DNA of 64,000 bases from Actinernus sp. WN-2022 (taxonomy: Eukaryota; Cnidaria; Anthozoa; Actiniaria; Actinernidae): contig JAOWCC010000019.1 in the NCBI GenBank assembly GCA_030867875.1, forward strand, positions 29,904,966 through 29,968,965, given 5' to 3'. How positions within the stretch are numbered: the first letter of the stretch is position 1; each line of letters starts with the position of its first letter. Positions 46,574 through 55,748 of this stretch are shown one piece after another. A program made the translations under genes and the position numbers. A model generated the notes under the pieces. That model was not told the origin of the DNA and did no database searches. It saw only the letters and a program-made list of their open reading frames with translations.

Positions 46574-46596
46574 AAATCACGATACGAAAAAAAAGG

Positions 46597-46639
46597 AAAA
46601 AATGAAGAGAAATTGTTATGCGACCTCTCTTCATTTTTT
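46597..46639 (+). terminator. Stem-loop after the Cys-rich gene
   Basis: A 14-bp perfect stem (46597-46610 with 46626-46639), 15-nt loop, A-rich on the left and T-rich on the right. It begins 24 bp after the stop codon. A transcription-end or RNA-processing role is inferred by analogy with the hairpin 3' ends of giant viruses. Confidence 0.6.
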
Positions 46640-46701
46640 TCTCTTTTTTTTTAAACGAACGAACAATTAGACAATTGACAGGCATATGGTATACAACTAG
46701 T

Positions 46702-47544
46702 ATGGATAACATTATTAGATTACTTGGTCCAGAAATTTGTGCAAGCCTACATATCAAACCATTGTCGCATATTGAACCATTGTCGCATATTAGCACCGGT
46801 GAATCATGTTCCGAATGTCTATGCCCGATGGAACTACAAGGAATGGAATTCATATGTCCCACTTGTGGTCTCGTTTCCGAGGTCGAATCATGTGAAGAAA
46901 CAACTACCAATCTTACTACTAGGTTACACATAGTAGGGCCGGATAGCTTTCAGCGTCAACATGATCTAGACCGCACAATCCCAAAGCAAAGCGATAACAA
47001 AGAATTGCAACTACGAACGATTATACTAGAACTACGAGCATACAACACTATTTATAAACGAAATTACGCCCTCTCGTTTCCCACAAATGTATTAGTAATC
47101 GTAGCCGATGTATTCCTTCAAGTACGGAAAGTTCGTACCAAACGTAGCTATGCAAAACGAACTATTTTAGCCGCTATACTTTATCAAGCGTGTATACAAT
47201 GTGGGTTCGTTAGATCTAAAGGGGATGTCGCTCGTTTTATGCAACTAAACAATAAAAGCATATGTCGTGGAGAGGGCTTTATACGTTCTCTACATGATGA
47301 CGATAATATCGATATAGATTTAAATGCCGATCGAATAGCTCCTCACATTACAACGACTTTTGATAAACTCGACCCCCAAGGAGCACCTAAGAACGTCCAA
47401 CGAATAGTCTATGAGATTGTTCATAAGGCAATAGAAAACAATATAGGTACCAGCTCCATACTTAGAACTAAAGTCGTTGGAGCGAGTTACGAGGTACTAC
47501 GCCGTTCAGGATCCCGTATATCTCTTATCAACGTTGTTAAATGA
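46702..47544 (+). CDS. TFIIB-like transcription factor
   Basis: 280 residues from ATG 46702. The in-frame ATG at 46618 lies inside the preceding stem-loop and would add 28 non-conserved residues. Zinc ribbon: C36-x2-C39..C52-x2-C55 (CSEC and CPTCG). A first cyclin-like repeat lies at about 125-200, with KRSYAKRTILAAILYQAC, GFVRSKGDVARF and LNNKSICRGEGFI, the layout of TFIIB helices. A second, weaker repeat covers about 205-278. TFIIB-like factors recruit RNA polymerase II to promoters; an element-encoded copy could read the TATATA motifs in front of its genes. A viral late factor of the VLTF3 type is the alternative reading. Confidence 0.75.
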   Translation: MDNIIRLLGPEICASLHIKPLSHIEPLSHISTGESCSECLCPMELQGMEFICPTCGLVSEVESCEETTTNLTTRLHIVGPDSFQRQHDLDRTIPKQSDNKELQLRTIILELRAYNTIYKRNYALSFPTNVLVIVADVFLQVRKVRTKRSYAKRTILAAILYQACIQCGFVRSKGDVARFMQLNNKSICRGEGFIRSLHDDDNIDIDLNADRIAPHITTTFDKLDPQGAPKNVQRIVYEIVHKAIENNIGTSSILRTKVVGASYEVLRRSGSRISLINVVK

Positions 47545-48590
47545 GTTGATTGCTTTCATCAATGAGTTGATTGCTTACAATTCCCACTTTGAGCCCATCT
47601 ATACGAGACACGGTCTAAGTAGTGATAAAGTTTAATTACCTCGAATAACATATGTGCGATTACTTAACTAAAAGTTTAACGACTCATTTCCTATTTAACC
47701 AAAACGGCTAATTCGTGAGAACGACATCCGTCGATATGTACTCATTCAAGAATTTAGTCTAAGACAGTAAGAAGAAAAAAATTAAACAACGAAAAAAACC
47801 AAAGTACCAAAACTGGTCTCACCAGAACCTCTCTAGGAACCCACTTTCACCTTTTTCCTTCTTTCTCATTTTTGTTCCTAGAGAGGTTTTTATTCTTGCC
47901 GGGCCCGGCTTTTCACTGTAGTTCAGCTTCTGACCACATTTGGTTCTCACACAGGTATCTTGTACTCTGGCCGCTGATTTCTACTGTATTACTTTAACTT
48001 CTGCCACATCGGCAGACGCGCTACGACTTGTGTTGGGCTGGGAGCTTCTTACCCAACACAAGCCGATCTACCACACATAGTCCGCCAAGGTTTGAACACC
48101 AGAACTCGTGAACGGCTCCCATCTCGATCACAAGTCCCAGCGACAAACCCGTTGGGCTAATGTGTGCTAGACAAAGTATTCAGTGATAAAATATCGTACT
48201 TATGTTTTAAGCGGTTGACGTATGTTAATTAGCGTCACCCACGCGTTGTCTCGAAATTAGCGTACGAACCAAAAACACCACGGTAATTTATACGAATTAA
48301 GAGCAGTTGTTTTTATTTAAGTTAAAATGAAATCCATGCTGGTTTCTTTCGAAGGAGATATTTATTCTTACCCCATTAGACTGCCAAGTTTTTTGCTCTC
48401 ATCTCCTTTCGGATTTCGGATCGAAGTAGTTCTTCTACGTTTTTTAATCCACCTTCTTGTTGTCTCGAAATTGTCTCGAAATTAGCATATGAACCAAAAC
48501 AACACGTAATTTATACGAATTAAGAGCAGTTGTTTTTATCAAAGTTAAAATGAAATCCATGCCGGTTTCTTTCGAAGGAGATATTTATTC
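47545..48590. other. Only long gene-free stretch of the Polinton
   Basis: It holds a 15-bp-stem hairpin (47826-47888), a second stem-loop (48027-48062, arms CTTGTGTTGGG/CCCAACACAAG), a minus-strand coding-like fragment (about 48170-48021, reading LSLGLVIEMGAVHEFW) of unknown origin, and a partial duplication of the end of the gene at 48591 (48247-48463). Confidence 0.55.
47826..47888 (+). terminator. Stem-loop after the TFIIB-like gene
   Basis: A perfect 15-bp stem: AACCTCTCTAGGAAC (47826-47840) with its complement at 47874-47888, followed by TTTTATT. About 280 bp after the TFIIB-like stop. Confidence 0.55.
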
Positions 48591-48677
48591 TTACCCCATT
48601 AGACCGCCAAGTTTTGCTCTCATCTCCTTTCGGATCTCGGATCGAAGTTGTTCTACGTTTTTTAATCCACCTTCTTG
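48247..48677. repeat. Tandem partial duplication of the 209-aa gene 3' end
   Basis: 48247-48463 and 48475-48677 share about 90% identity. Both contain TTGTCTCGAAATTAGC, AATTAAGAGCAGTTGTTTTT, GGTTTCTTTCGAAGGAGATA and CCATTAGAC.GCCAAGTTTT. The second copy includes the authentic C-terminal codons of the gene; the first is a frame-damaged relic. Confidence 0.85.
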
Positions 48678-49220
48678 CCCGTTTTTTTGCCGTATTTCTA
48701 GTTTAAGCGTCTCATATTTCCTTTTCTCATCAATAACGCTTCCGAACTCGGCTTCTGAAATGTTACAATCAGCTAGAGCTTTTGAGACTTTGACTTCCAC
48801 GGAATTCGCCTTAGCTTTTGCTAACATAACAGTCTTTTCATGCTTCGAGACGTGAACGCCAAGTCTCTTACTAACAACAGCCATCGAAGCCGATATGGCG
48901 GCACACAGGAACCCCGCTGATCCTAACGAAATACCCACAGGTATCCCAACCCCCGTAAGTGATGAACCTAACGCAAAAGCTGATAAAACGCCACTCAGGC
49001 TACCTGTGGCCACAGCAATCCCATGAACGATACCACGCGCTCGAGCATATTTTTTGCGAACAACTTCGTAGTGCTTTGCTTGTTGTTCTAGCTCAGCAAG
49101 TGTATCACAGACTTTTTGCAGTCTAAAACTCGATCCATTTATATCGCTAAGTTCCTTTATAGCTCCCGATGGATAGATATCTGGTGCTGTTGGAAACGGT
49201 TGAATCGAATCACCATCCAT
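48591..49220 (-). CDS. Conserved Polinton protein with two membrane segments
   Basis: 209 residues from ATG at 49220; the upstream TTG at 49244 is unlikely because TATGTATATACA sits just before the ATG. It has a charged coiled N-terminal part (LQKVCDTLAELEQQAKHYE), two adjacent hydrophobic segments at about 65-110 (GIAVATGSLSGVLSAFAL, GISLGSAGFLCAAISASM) and a helical C-terminus with DCNISEAEFGSVIDEKRKYE. From memory, a similar protein recurs beside the minor-capsid-type gene in cnidarian Polintons. Function unknown; virion or membrane-associated is plausible. Confidence 0.7.
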   Translation of the reverse strand: MDGDSIQPFPTAPDIYPSGAIKELSDINGSSFRLQKVCDTLAELEQQAKHYEVVRKKYARARGIVHGIAVATGSLSGVLSAFALGSSLTGVGIPVGISLGSAGFLCAAISASMAVVSKRLGVHVSKHEKTVMLAKAKANSVEVKVSKALADCNISEAEFGSVIDEKRKYETLKLEIRQKNGQEGGLKNVEQLRSEIRKEMRAKLGGLMG

Positions 49221-49236
49221 TGTATATACATATGAT

Positions 49237-49905
49237 TTACTCAAGCTTCAATACGAAACGTATAGGCTGCTCGTTGAAGTCTATGAGATTGCCTTTCTCA
49301 TCGCAAACTGTGAGGCGAATGTAGTTCCGTATCGTTCCTAGGGCTCGAATGGGTATGAGGGTTGGTGGAAAGTAAGTTGTTTCACCAAAAACGTGTGATG
49401 TCGTTTTTAAAGTATATAGGATTTTAGATGGCTTCCCATCAAGAAGTGAGAAATCTGAATCCACCACATCACAGTAGATAGATATATGATTAATATCTTT
49501 TGGCACCAGGATGTATTTTCCTTTATCGATAGTTGCATAATCTGTCACATCTTCATTTACTTTGATACCAAACAAATCGCAGACGTTCTTAGTGAATTTG
49601 ATTGGTTTCTTGACCTTCATAAGCCAATATTTCCTAAATGGGTAGTCTATGAATTCCAAGTAACCAGCCTCAACTGCGGGATCGAAGTAGGTTATCAAAG
49701 TTTCTATCTTATAATGTCCCGGCTTAATTTCGTATGGAAACGTCAAACTATTGGGGATAATCCACTTAAAGCCCCCTTTCTCCGCTAGGTTCCACCAATT
49801 GTGACTAAGAGTGACCTCAACTAGCGAAATATTATTGATAAGAATAGGGTTATCGAAGTAGACCGTATGGTCAGACGATGTGGCGGTGACATTTAATATA
49901 ACCAT
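49237..49905 (-). CDS. Minor capsid (penton-type, single jelly-roll-like) protein
   Basis: 222 residues, beta-rich. Conserved-looking features are the N-terminal hydrophobic strand (MVILNVTATSSDHTVYF), a WNLAEKGGFKW segment, LFGIKVNEDV, ISIYCDVVDSDFSLLDGKPS and the C-terminal IRLTVCDEKGNLIDFN..IRFVLKLE. The 'YCDLVD..G.pS..LYS....iRi.ltD..G..IDf.ge' pattern is typical of the minor capsid/penton gene of Polintons and related viruses. It is followed 17 bp later by the gene at 49220. It would sit at capsid vertices. Confidence 0.75.
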   Translation of the reverse strand: MVILNVTATSSDHTVYFDNPILINNISLVEVTLSHNWWNLAEKGGFKWIIPNSLTFPYEIKPGHYKIETLITYFDPAVEAGYLEFIDYPFRKYWLMKVKKPIKFTKNVCDLFGIKVNEDVTDYATIDKGKYILVPKDINHISIYCDVVDSDFSLLDGKPSKILYTLKTTSHVFGETTYFPPTLIPIRALGTIRNYIRLTVCDEKGNLIDFNEQPIRFVLKLE

Positions 49906-49947
49906 TATGTGTTAAAGGTATGAACTATATACATAATTAGCTTTAAC
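49906..49947. promoter_or_regulatory. Divergent promoter region
   Basis: 42 bp separate the divergent starts at 49905 and 49948; it contains CTATATACATAATTAG. Confidence 0.5.
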
Positions 49948-51600
49948 ATGAGGAGGCACGGAGGTAATTTCAGCTATCATTATGAGGGTGGAAATGATGA
50001 GGCCCCAACACAGAATGCTAATTTACGGTCAAAGGCTGAGAGAATAGCTAGTAGAGATAGAGAGAGAATAGCTGAGGAAGATAAGAAGGTCGCATCATTG
50101 AATGCCGATCTATTAGCGAAGTTCAAGAAAAGATACCCACATGCAGATTTTCACCAGTTCTATGTATCAACGGATATAGACGGCCCTGGCAAATATTCGA
50201 CTAGTATTTGGTTTCGAGATGGGAATAATGGTTATGTGGTTTATGGTGACGATGTCTCTAAGCTACCTACCACCATTCAAAAACGCATCGATAACGCATT
50301 GTGGGATGTGCATAAGGGTTTTCCACATACGTTAACACTAGATAAAAGTGTGAAATATCCTATTACGGCGGTCCCACCTACTGAAAAGGCACAAGATATA
50401 GATTTAACTAATCTATGGATATATGTCAAACCTACGAAAAAGTTCAAAGCAGGCGTTCCGAACATATTCAAAGAGACTGTCGTAAAGCATATGACAGCAA
50501 AGGAGTCCCACCATTGGTTATCAGGTCCAGATTTCAAATATTGGCCTCAACAATTGAATTTCGCAACGTGGTGTGCGACTTCTGGATGTGGAGTGTCATT
50601 GTTTGATCCTATTTTCAAAACGTATCCTCCTATTGTTCAAGGACTACTACGATTTCACGTTTATTTCACAATACGAAGAATTCTACATGAACTTGGTGGT
50701 GCTCATGGGGTTCCTCTACCTGGTGACTCTGCTTTCAAGCAAATGGATAACCTCTATAGCAAATCAGCTCTTGAGAAATTATGCATCGAATTTGGTATAT
50801 CTCGAACACCAGATTTCCGATGGCACGGAGGTAGGAATGACGGATTAGGAGATGTATTCCTTTTGTATGATGATTTCGAAAACGTCCACGTAGTCAGAGG
50901 TTACGATAAAGAAGCAGATAATTGGCCAAATCACAATAATTTATTTGCAGACCAAGGGGGTAAGAAGGATCAGGGTGATCTTGTGGCATTCATTCGGAAC
51001 GATGAACATGAAGGAAAACAATACAATTGGTTTACGCCACCAATCGGAAAGGGGTTAACTAATGCTGGATTAGGTAGATTGAATCGATCCGTCGAAGCTT
51101 TTGGATATTGCGTTCTAGCTGCTCAGAATGATCTTAACCAATCCATCATAGATAGTTTCAATGTCAAAGAAAAATTTAAGAGATTAGTCGAGGACGCTAT
51201 TCTCGAAAACAGTTTAGTGGTAAGCTATAAAAACTATCTTACAGCTATACTACACACACATAAGAGATTAGACCTAGCAATAGCCATAGGGGTACGATTA
51301 CTACCAAGCAATCTTGAGTACTACCTCAGCAAGAAGGATGGTTATAAAAATCCAATCCCGAACGCCGCAGAAGGTATGGTGTTAGGGAAAAACGATATTA
51401 ATACAGATGTTCTCGAAACCAAGCCCCCACCAGATATGGAAGGGAAGAAACGAAAGAAACAATTACCACATCAAGTTCCACAACAAGTTCCACAACAAGT
51501 TTCACATAGTACCTTACAGAATCATACTCAACAACATGGGATCAATCTAGCGATAGTATCTATTGCAGGAGCTGGAATTGCATGGGCGTTATTTCGTTAA
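49948..51600 (+). CDS. Conserved Polinton structural-type protein, 550 aa
   Basis: Conserved core at about residues 185-400: HWLSGPDFKYWPQQLNFA, WCATSGCGVS, LLRFHVYFTIRRIL, LPGDSAF, FGISRTPDFRWHGGRN, and GLTNAGLGRLNRSVEAFGY. From memory, proteins with this core are abundant in cnidarian genomes in Polinton context; no enzyme motif is seen. The N-terminus is Gly/Arg-rich, there is a QQVPQQV repeat near 515-525 and a C-terminal membrane segment (LAIVSIAGAGIAWALF). A role in the virion is inferred. It overlaps the convergent gene at 51597 by 4 bp. Confidence 0.7.
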   Translation: MRRHGGNFSYHYEGGNDEAPTQNANLRSKAERIASRDRERIAEEDKKVASLNADLLAKFKKRYPHADFHQFYVSTDIDGPGKYSTSIWFRDGNNGYVVYGDDVSKLPTTIQKRIDNALWDVHKGFPHTLTLDKSVKYPITAVPPTEKAQDIDLTNLWIYVKPTKKFKAGVPNIFKETVVKHMTAKESHHWLSGPDFKYWPQQLNFATWCATSGCGVSLFDPIFKTYPPIVQGLLRFHVYFTIRRILHELGGAHGVPLPGDSAFKQMDNLYSKSALEKLCIEFGISRTPDFRWHGGRNDGLGDVFLLYDDFENVHVVRGYDKEADNWPNHNNLFADQGGKKDQGDLVAFIRNDEHEGKQYNWFTPPIGKGLTNAGLGRLNRSVEAFGYCVLAAQNDLNQSIIDSFNVKEKFKRLVEDAILENSLVVSYKNYLTAILHTHKRLDLAIAIGVRLLPSNLEYYLSKKDGYKNPIPNAAEGMVLGKNDINTDVLETKPPPDMEGKKRKKQLPHQVPQQVPQQVSHSTLQNHTQQHGINLAIVSIAGAGIAWALFR

Positions 51601-52628
51601 CGTCGTTTATATTGCTCTATTGTGATCACCACTATTGCTACGATGAATAACCAAACGTTCTCTGCTAATACTCCTAGAGCTTTACCGGCCATAGTAAATA
51701 TGAAATTCGCGATTGATCCAATCATTCCAGGTAGTATCTGCCCAAGTTTCTTTCCAATTTCCTTTAATAAATCACCTGTCGTTTTTAATCCCTTCTTTAC
51801 TGTATCTGCCACTTTATCGATGCCGTCTTTTACTGGTTTCGGTACGGATTTCGATAGCTGGGAAACTATTACACTAACGATAGCACCAATAGCAGTTACC
51901 GCCGCAAGAACGGTCATTCCATACTTTCTGAAAATGTATTTAACCCTCTCACGTAGCGACGTACGTTCTAGTATAGCTTCTTCTTGACGTTTAAGTAATT
52001 CTCTTGCCTTATGGACGGATCTTAACTCTTTCTTAGCTGTTTCTTTCTGAGCGTCGGTCGATTCGGAGTCTTCAAGAATAGATTCGTTATTTGCTTCCCG
52101 ATCGGTGAGTTGTCGTTCTGCAAATATTACTTCATTAGTAGCCTCTTCATTATTTGGACCTAAAGCATCTTTGAGAGCTTTCCTCATCTTCACGCGTAAT
52201 TTCCTATCATCATCATTACCGACGAATAGACGTTTAAAGGGTTCTTTGCTTCCAAGTTCGCGAACGGTAATGTTTCCATCTACTAAGGATATTTCTATAT
52301 TATGCCGAACACCAGCATCCGGATACTGCCCCTTTACTATGTCAACCAGCATTTCTTTTGCCGAATCTCGAATTGTTTGTTCGAATGTGAATCCTCGAAG
52401 TGGGTCACCTTCTATAGCGTAGTCATGCAAATTATCCATGGTAATTGTCTCACTACCTCCGGCTTCATCTTGATTGTCACTCAATAAGTAAGCCACGTAT
52501 CTTTCATTTGCTTCTCGTTGTCGGTCTTCTTCATCTCGTTCTCCTCGGTTTTCTTCATCTGGTTCTCGTTCTTCGTATCTGTCGGTACTATCCTCAGGTC
52601 TCACATCAACGTCGCCCCTAGCTTCCAT
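51597..52628 (-). CDS. Conserved Polinton membrane-active protein, 343 aa
   Basis: A highly acidic N-terminal third (EDSTDRYEEREPDEENRGER) and charged helical middle are followed by SLRERVKYIFRKYGMT, a membrane segment (VLAAVTAIGAIVSVIVSQL), a Lys/Gly amphipathic stretch (KKGLKTTGDLLKEIGKKLGQ), then ILPGMIGSIANFIF and a C-terminal membrane helix. The order is typical of a cnidarian Polinton gene family of unknown function. An amphipathic helix plus membrane helices suggests membrane disruption or remodelling at entry or assembly; this is inference. Transcribed divergently from MCP. Confidence 0.7.
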   Translation of the reverse strand: MEARGDVDVRPEDSTDRYEEREPDEENRGERDEEDRQREANERYVAYLLSDNQDEAGGSETITMDNLHDYAIEGDPLRGFTFEQTIRDSAKEMLVDIVKGQYPDAGVRHNIEISLVDGNITVRELGSKEPFKRLFVGNDDDRKLRVKMRKALKDALGPNNEEATNEVIFAERQLTDREANNESILEDSESTDAQKETAKKELRSVHKARELLKRQEEAILERTSLRERVKYIFRKYGMTVLAAVTAIGAIVSVIVSQLSKSVPKPVKDGIDKVADTVKKGLKTTGDLLKEIGKKLGQILPGMIGSIANFIFTMAGKALGVLAENVWLFIVAIVVITIEQYKRR

Positions 52629-52662
52629 ATTGAACGTAACTATATATCATAGTATATTCAAC
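52629..52662. promoter_or_regulatory. Divergent promoter of MCP and the 343-aa gene
   Basis: Only 34 bp lie between the two ATGs, including CTATATATCATAGTATATTC, a motif pair readable from both strands. Confidence 0.55.
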
Positions 52663-53898
52663 ATGATATCATCGAAGTTAATTCCTAAGGAAGCACTAAG
52701 AGCGCAACTCGCACTCAAAGCTCAACGAACCTTATATAGAAAAACTTTCACTCCATCATCTGCCAATCCCGGTGAGACTCTATATGTGGAAATACCAACA
52801 CTAGGAGAAGATATCGTATTAGTACCTGGTAGTTTAGCATTATTGGGTGATATCGTATTGTCTGGTGGACATGCTAATAATCGAGTCGTTGCAAATGTTG
52901 GACGTTGCTTAGTTATACATCGAGTTTGTAAGATAGGAGCTGAAATAGTAGAAGACATTGCTCGATCGGATCTATTACAAACATATTCCGATATCTATCT
53001 ATCTACACAAGAGAGAGAATCGAGAGTACAACAAGGTATCCAATCAGATAACACAAATAAGCTACGATCTAAGGCTGGTGATGCAGGTACTTCAGATGCT
53101 GGTGAGAATGCATTGTTAGCTGCATATGGTTCAAAATATAGAATTCCGTTAGACGTCGATATTCTTACACAACATGGAGTTCTATATCCACATGCACTAG
53201 AAGACACTATTTCATTCGAATTAACTCTAGCCCGCTCTATCGATATAATCGTTGGATCAGATTCGACAAAGATAGGTACGTACAAGCTTACCAACATCCA
53301 GTTAGAATACGAAGCAATCAAGAATGAAACGCTAGCTAGGAAAGCATTTCGCGCATATGAAAATGGTACTGCATTCCTATACGATCACGCAGTTCACTTT
53401 AAGACAGTACCTATTGCTAAGGCATCAGATGCTTTGATATCTCAGAATATAAATGTTCCACGACGATCATTCGCTGGATTACTCTTTCTATTCGTAGATC
53501 CTCCCACCGCCGGCTCACGAGATAGCGAAGCATTCGTAAATCCTGATATTTCAAAGATAGAGATAGACGTAAATGGAGTTCCAAATAGATTCTTTCCTGG
53601 AGGTATGTTAACGTCAGATTTTTGGGAGTCCGCAAAAGGATGGTTTGGTACATCCTATACCTCTATGACTCCTACCAAATTTTACAATAACAGATTTGCC
53701 ATCCTAGTCGATTGCCGTACGGCAAAAGATTCCTCTGTTCATGGTGATGGAATGGCACAAACTGGTGGTGGAAAAGATATCGATATTCGTATACATAGAA
53801 CTTTAAAAGGAAGTGGAAACGTAAACATGCATATCTATGTCCTTGCTGATGCTCAGCTCAAGATATTGAACAGATCTTTAGATAGTATTACATACTGA
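52663..53898 (+). CDS. Major capsid protein (double jelly-roll type)
   Basis: 411 residues from ATG 52663; the longer frame from 52630 starts with TTG and is not favoured. Beta-rich throughout. Features seen in Polinton MCPs include IPLDVDILTQHGVLYPHALE, FELTLA near the middle, YKLTNIQLEYEAI, PRRSFAGLLFLFVDP, ISKIEIDVNGVPN and FAILVDCRT. The internal LEYE..I and FAGLL..F blocks correspond to the join of the two jelly rolls. It would form the icosahedral shell. The stop codon overlaps the ATG of the packaging ATPase by 1 bp (TGATG), so both are probably made from one transcript. Confidence 0.85.
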   Translation: MISSKLIPKEALRAQLALKAQRTLYRKTFTPSSANPGETLYVEIPTLGEDIVLVPGSLALLGDIVLSGGHANNRVVANVGRCLVIHRVCKIGAEIVEDIARSDLLQTYSDIYLSTQERESRVQQGIQSDNTNKLRSKAGDAGTSDAGENALLAAYGSKYRIPLDVDILTQHGVLYPHALEDTISFELTLARSIDIIVGSDSTKIGTYKLTNIQLEYEAIKNETLARKAFRAYENGTAFLYDHAVHFKTVPIAKASDALISQNINVPRRSFAGLLFLFVDPPTAGSRDSEAFVNPDISKIEIDVNGVPNRFFPGGMLTSDFWESAKGWFGTSYTSMTPTKFYNNRFAILVDCRTAKDSSVHGDGMAQTGGGKDIDIRIHRTLKGSGNVNMHIYVLADAQLKILNRSLDSITY

Positions 53899-54521
53899 TG
53901 GATTCCTTGGTAGAACACATCCCATTCAACTCACTCATAGTAGGTCCAACGAATTGTGGAAAGACTGCGTTTCTCATAGAACAACTTCGTGGACCATTTC
54001 GTGGTAAGTTCGATTATATAGTATTGATTTGTCCTACGTATGCCCACAACAAAACATATCATGGATTTGCTAATCGAGATCCGCATTTTTATGTCATATC
54101 ACCATCTCAGGATGCTATCGATACCACATTAAATATTTGTGCAACCTTTTGGTCAGGTACCAATACATTGTTGATTCTAGATGATTGCGCCGCATCGAAA
54201 GATGTAAAACGAAGAACTGACAAACTAGTAGATTTAGCATTCTCTGCTCGACATATAGGGCTATCTATTTGGGTACTATCCCAACAATTAACGAGTATAT
54301 GTAAACCATTTCGTGAGAACGTAGCTATCGTAGTAGCATTTCATACTGCATCGGTTATAGATGGAAAGAGGATATTCGATGATTACGGAGGTTCACAAGA
54401 ATGTAATGAATTACGAACGATACTTCGATCTCATAAGTTTGCTCGCATATGTTTCTGTTTGCGACATCCTTTTGCAGTAGTGTTAGAGATACCCGCACCT
54501 ATAATATATTATCATGGATGA
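53898..54521 (+). CDS. FtsK/HerA A32-like genome-packaging ATPase
   Basis: 207 residues, near the family's compact length. Walker A GPTNCGKT (16-23), Walker B LLILDDCA (91-98, acidic D95/D96), a sensor-like IWVLSQQ at about 123-129 and a conserved VAFHTAS. The ATPase would pump element DNA into the capsid. It overlaps MCP by 1 bp and the next gene by 8 bp, a virus-like gene packing. Confidence 0.9.
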   Translation: MDSLVEHIPFNSLIVGPTNCGKTAFLIEQLRGPFRGKFDYIVLICPTYAHNKTYHGFANRDPHFYVISPSQDAIDTTLNICATFWSGTNTLLILDDCAASKDVKRRTDKLVDLAFSARHIGLSIWVLSQQLTSICKPFRENVAIVVAFHTASVIDGKRIFDDYGGSQECNELRTILRSHKFARICFCLRHPFAVVLEIPAPIIYYHG

Positions 54522-55077
54522 ATACATTAAAGAACTGGAAGGTGAGGATTTAACAGGTCCACCACCAAAATTGGAATTTTCAACCGAATTGGAGGATATC
54601 GAAGAATGGCGGGAAGAACTTAAGACCTTAGCTGTATTAGGTAAAACGAAAGAATGTCTAGGACAGAATTTCTCCCTAACGGATATAACTAAACTATCTG
54701 AGAAGGACGTAAAACGTTTACATAGTAGATACCAGGCCGTAGTAGCAAATCAAATAACAGTACACTTAGTAGATGGTGTACTACGTCAAGTTACTCGCGC
54801 AGCCTCATACGTAGTTGCACTAGACGACCAACAAGCACTGTTTAAGGATCTACAAGAAAACCAATTAGCCCGCCATCAGATATCTATGGCGGCTGGTCGA
54901 TTAGCACTTAAACACGGTCGATTTGTAGCTCTAGCTAGTGTCTTGTTCAATGTAGCTGATCACATAGTCATTCCTGGTACACCTATTGAACATTCGCAAG
55001 TAACTACTATATCAAATCAAGATGGAGGAACAGACGGATCAGATAACTGCGAATCCACCGAAAACAACACCAACTAA
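54514..55077 (+). CDS. Conserved Polinton protein, 187 aa
   Basis: An acidic N-terminus (EDLTGPPPKLEFSTELED) is followed by KLSEKDVKRLHSRYQAVVAN and a helical domain ending ALKHGRFVALASVLFNVADH. From memory a similar protein accompanies the MCP/ATPase block in cnidarian Polintons. Function unknown. ATAATATATTATC precedes the ATG inside the end of the ATPase gene, and its 3' end overlaps the next gene by 56 bp in another frame. Confidence 0.65.
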   Translation: MDEYIKELEGEDLTGPPPKLEFSTELEDIEEWREELKTLAVLGKTKECLGQNFSLTDITKLSEKDVKRLHSRYQAVVANQITVHLVDGVLRQVTRAASYVVALDDQQALFKDLQENQLARHQISMAAGRLALKHGRFVALASVLFNVADHIVIPGTPIEHSQVTTISNQDGGTDGSDNCESTENNTN

Positions 55078-55375
55078 AGTAAAAGATCCAAAGAGGGTTG
55101 CTGCTGGGAAAGCATTAGCACTAAGTAATAAACTTGCTAGAGAGGCTCAAAAGAGAGAGATTACACGTGAAAGTGAATTACCTAAAGAAATCAACGTAGA
55201 TGAAAGTTGGATGAAAAATGTGTCTATCAATACTACGATCGCAGTTATTGGTACGGGTGCTGCATTAGTTGGCGTATACTATCAATACAGAAGACATAGA
55301 GATGACACTTCTAAGAACATTAGTCCTATACGACCAGCAAGTCCGATAAGTACTACGGTACCAGATATGGAGTAG
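55022..55375 (+). CDS. Small basic single-pass membrane protein, 117 aa
   Basis: A Thr/Lys-rich N-terminus with KDPKRVAAGKALALSNKLAR (DNA- or particle-binding look), then a hydrophobic segment (TTIAVIGTGAALVGVYY) and a tail SPIRPASP. Its 3' half belongs to a 340-bp tandem duplication that reappears in the next gene. Confidence 0.65.
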   Translation: MEEQTDQITANPPKTTPTKVKDPKRVAAGKALALSNKLAREAQKREITRESELPKEINVDESWMKNVSINTTIAVIGTGAALVGVYYQYRRHRDDTSKNISPIRPASPISTTVPDME

Positions 55376-55385
55376 CAATTAAAGC

Positions 55386-55409
55386 TAGAGATATATACTA
55401 TATATTAGG
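55386..55409 (+). promoter_or_regulatory. TATATA-type promoter motif
   Basis: GAGATATATACTATATATTAGG immediately precedes ATGG; an identical motif lies at 55727-55748 because of the duplication, and AGATATATA precedes the integrase ATG at 56510. Confidence 0.55.
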
Positions 55410-55715
55410 ATGGATAAAGAATTGATGAAAACAGCGACCTATGCTGCTATGATAACTGGAATAGCTACTGGTATTGGTTGGATCGTAAAAAAGGTTGCCA
55501 AGGAACCCACGCTTAACGATCCTTCTATTTCTATCATAAATTACGTGAAGTGGAATACAGCAATAGCTGGTAACGTATATGCAGTTATCGTTACGGGTGC
55601 TGCATTAGTCGACGTATGCTATCAATACGGAAGATACATAGATGACACTTCTAAGAACATTAGTCCTATACGACCAGAAAGTCCGATAGAGACTACGGTA
55701 CCAGATATAGAGTAA
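55410..55715 (+). CDS. Chimeric small membrane protein, 101 aa
   Basis: Residues 1-55 match the 69-aa protein (MDKELMKTAT, GIGWIVKKVAKE, ISIINYVKW) and residues 57-101 match the tail of the 117-aa protein (VTGAALVDVCYQY.., SPIRPESP). Two hydrophobic segments. It is open, with its own promoter, so it may be expressed as a new fusion. Function unknown. Confidence 0.6.
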   Translation: MDKELMKTATYAAMITGIATGIGWIVKKVAKEPTLNDPSISIINYVKWNTAIAGNVYAVIVTGAALVDVCYQYGRYIDDTSKNISPIRPESPIETTVPDIE

Positions 55716-55748
55716 CAATTAGAGACTAGATATATACTATATATTAGG

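Noticed and set aside
46618..46701. 28-residue extension of the TFIIB-like protein
   Set aside because: It lies in the preceding stem-loop and is hydrophobic and non-conserved; ATG 46702 is preferred.
52630..52662. N-terminal extension of the major capsid protein
   Set aside because: It starts with TTG and runs through the divergent promoter; ATG at 52663 is preferred.
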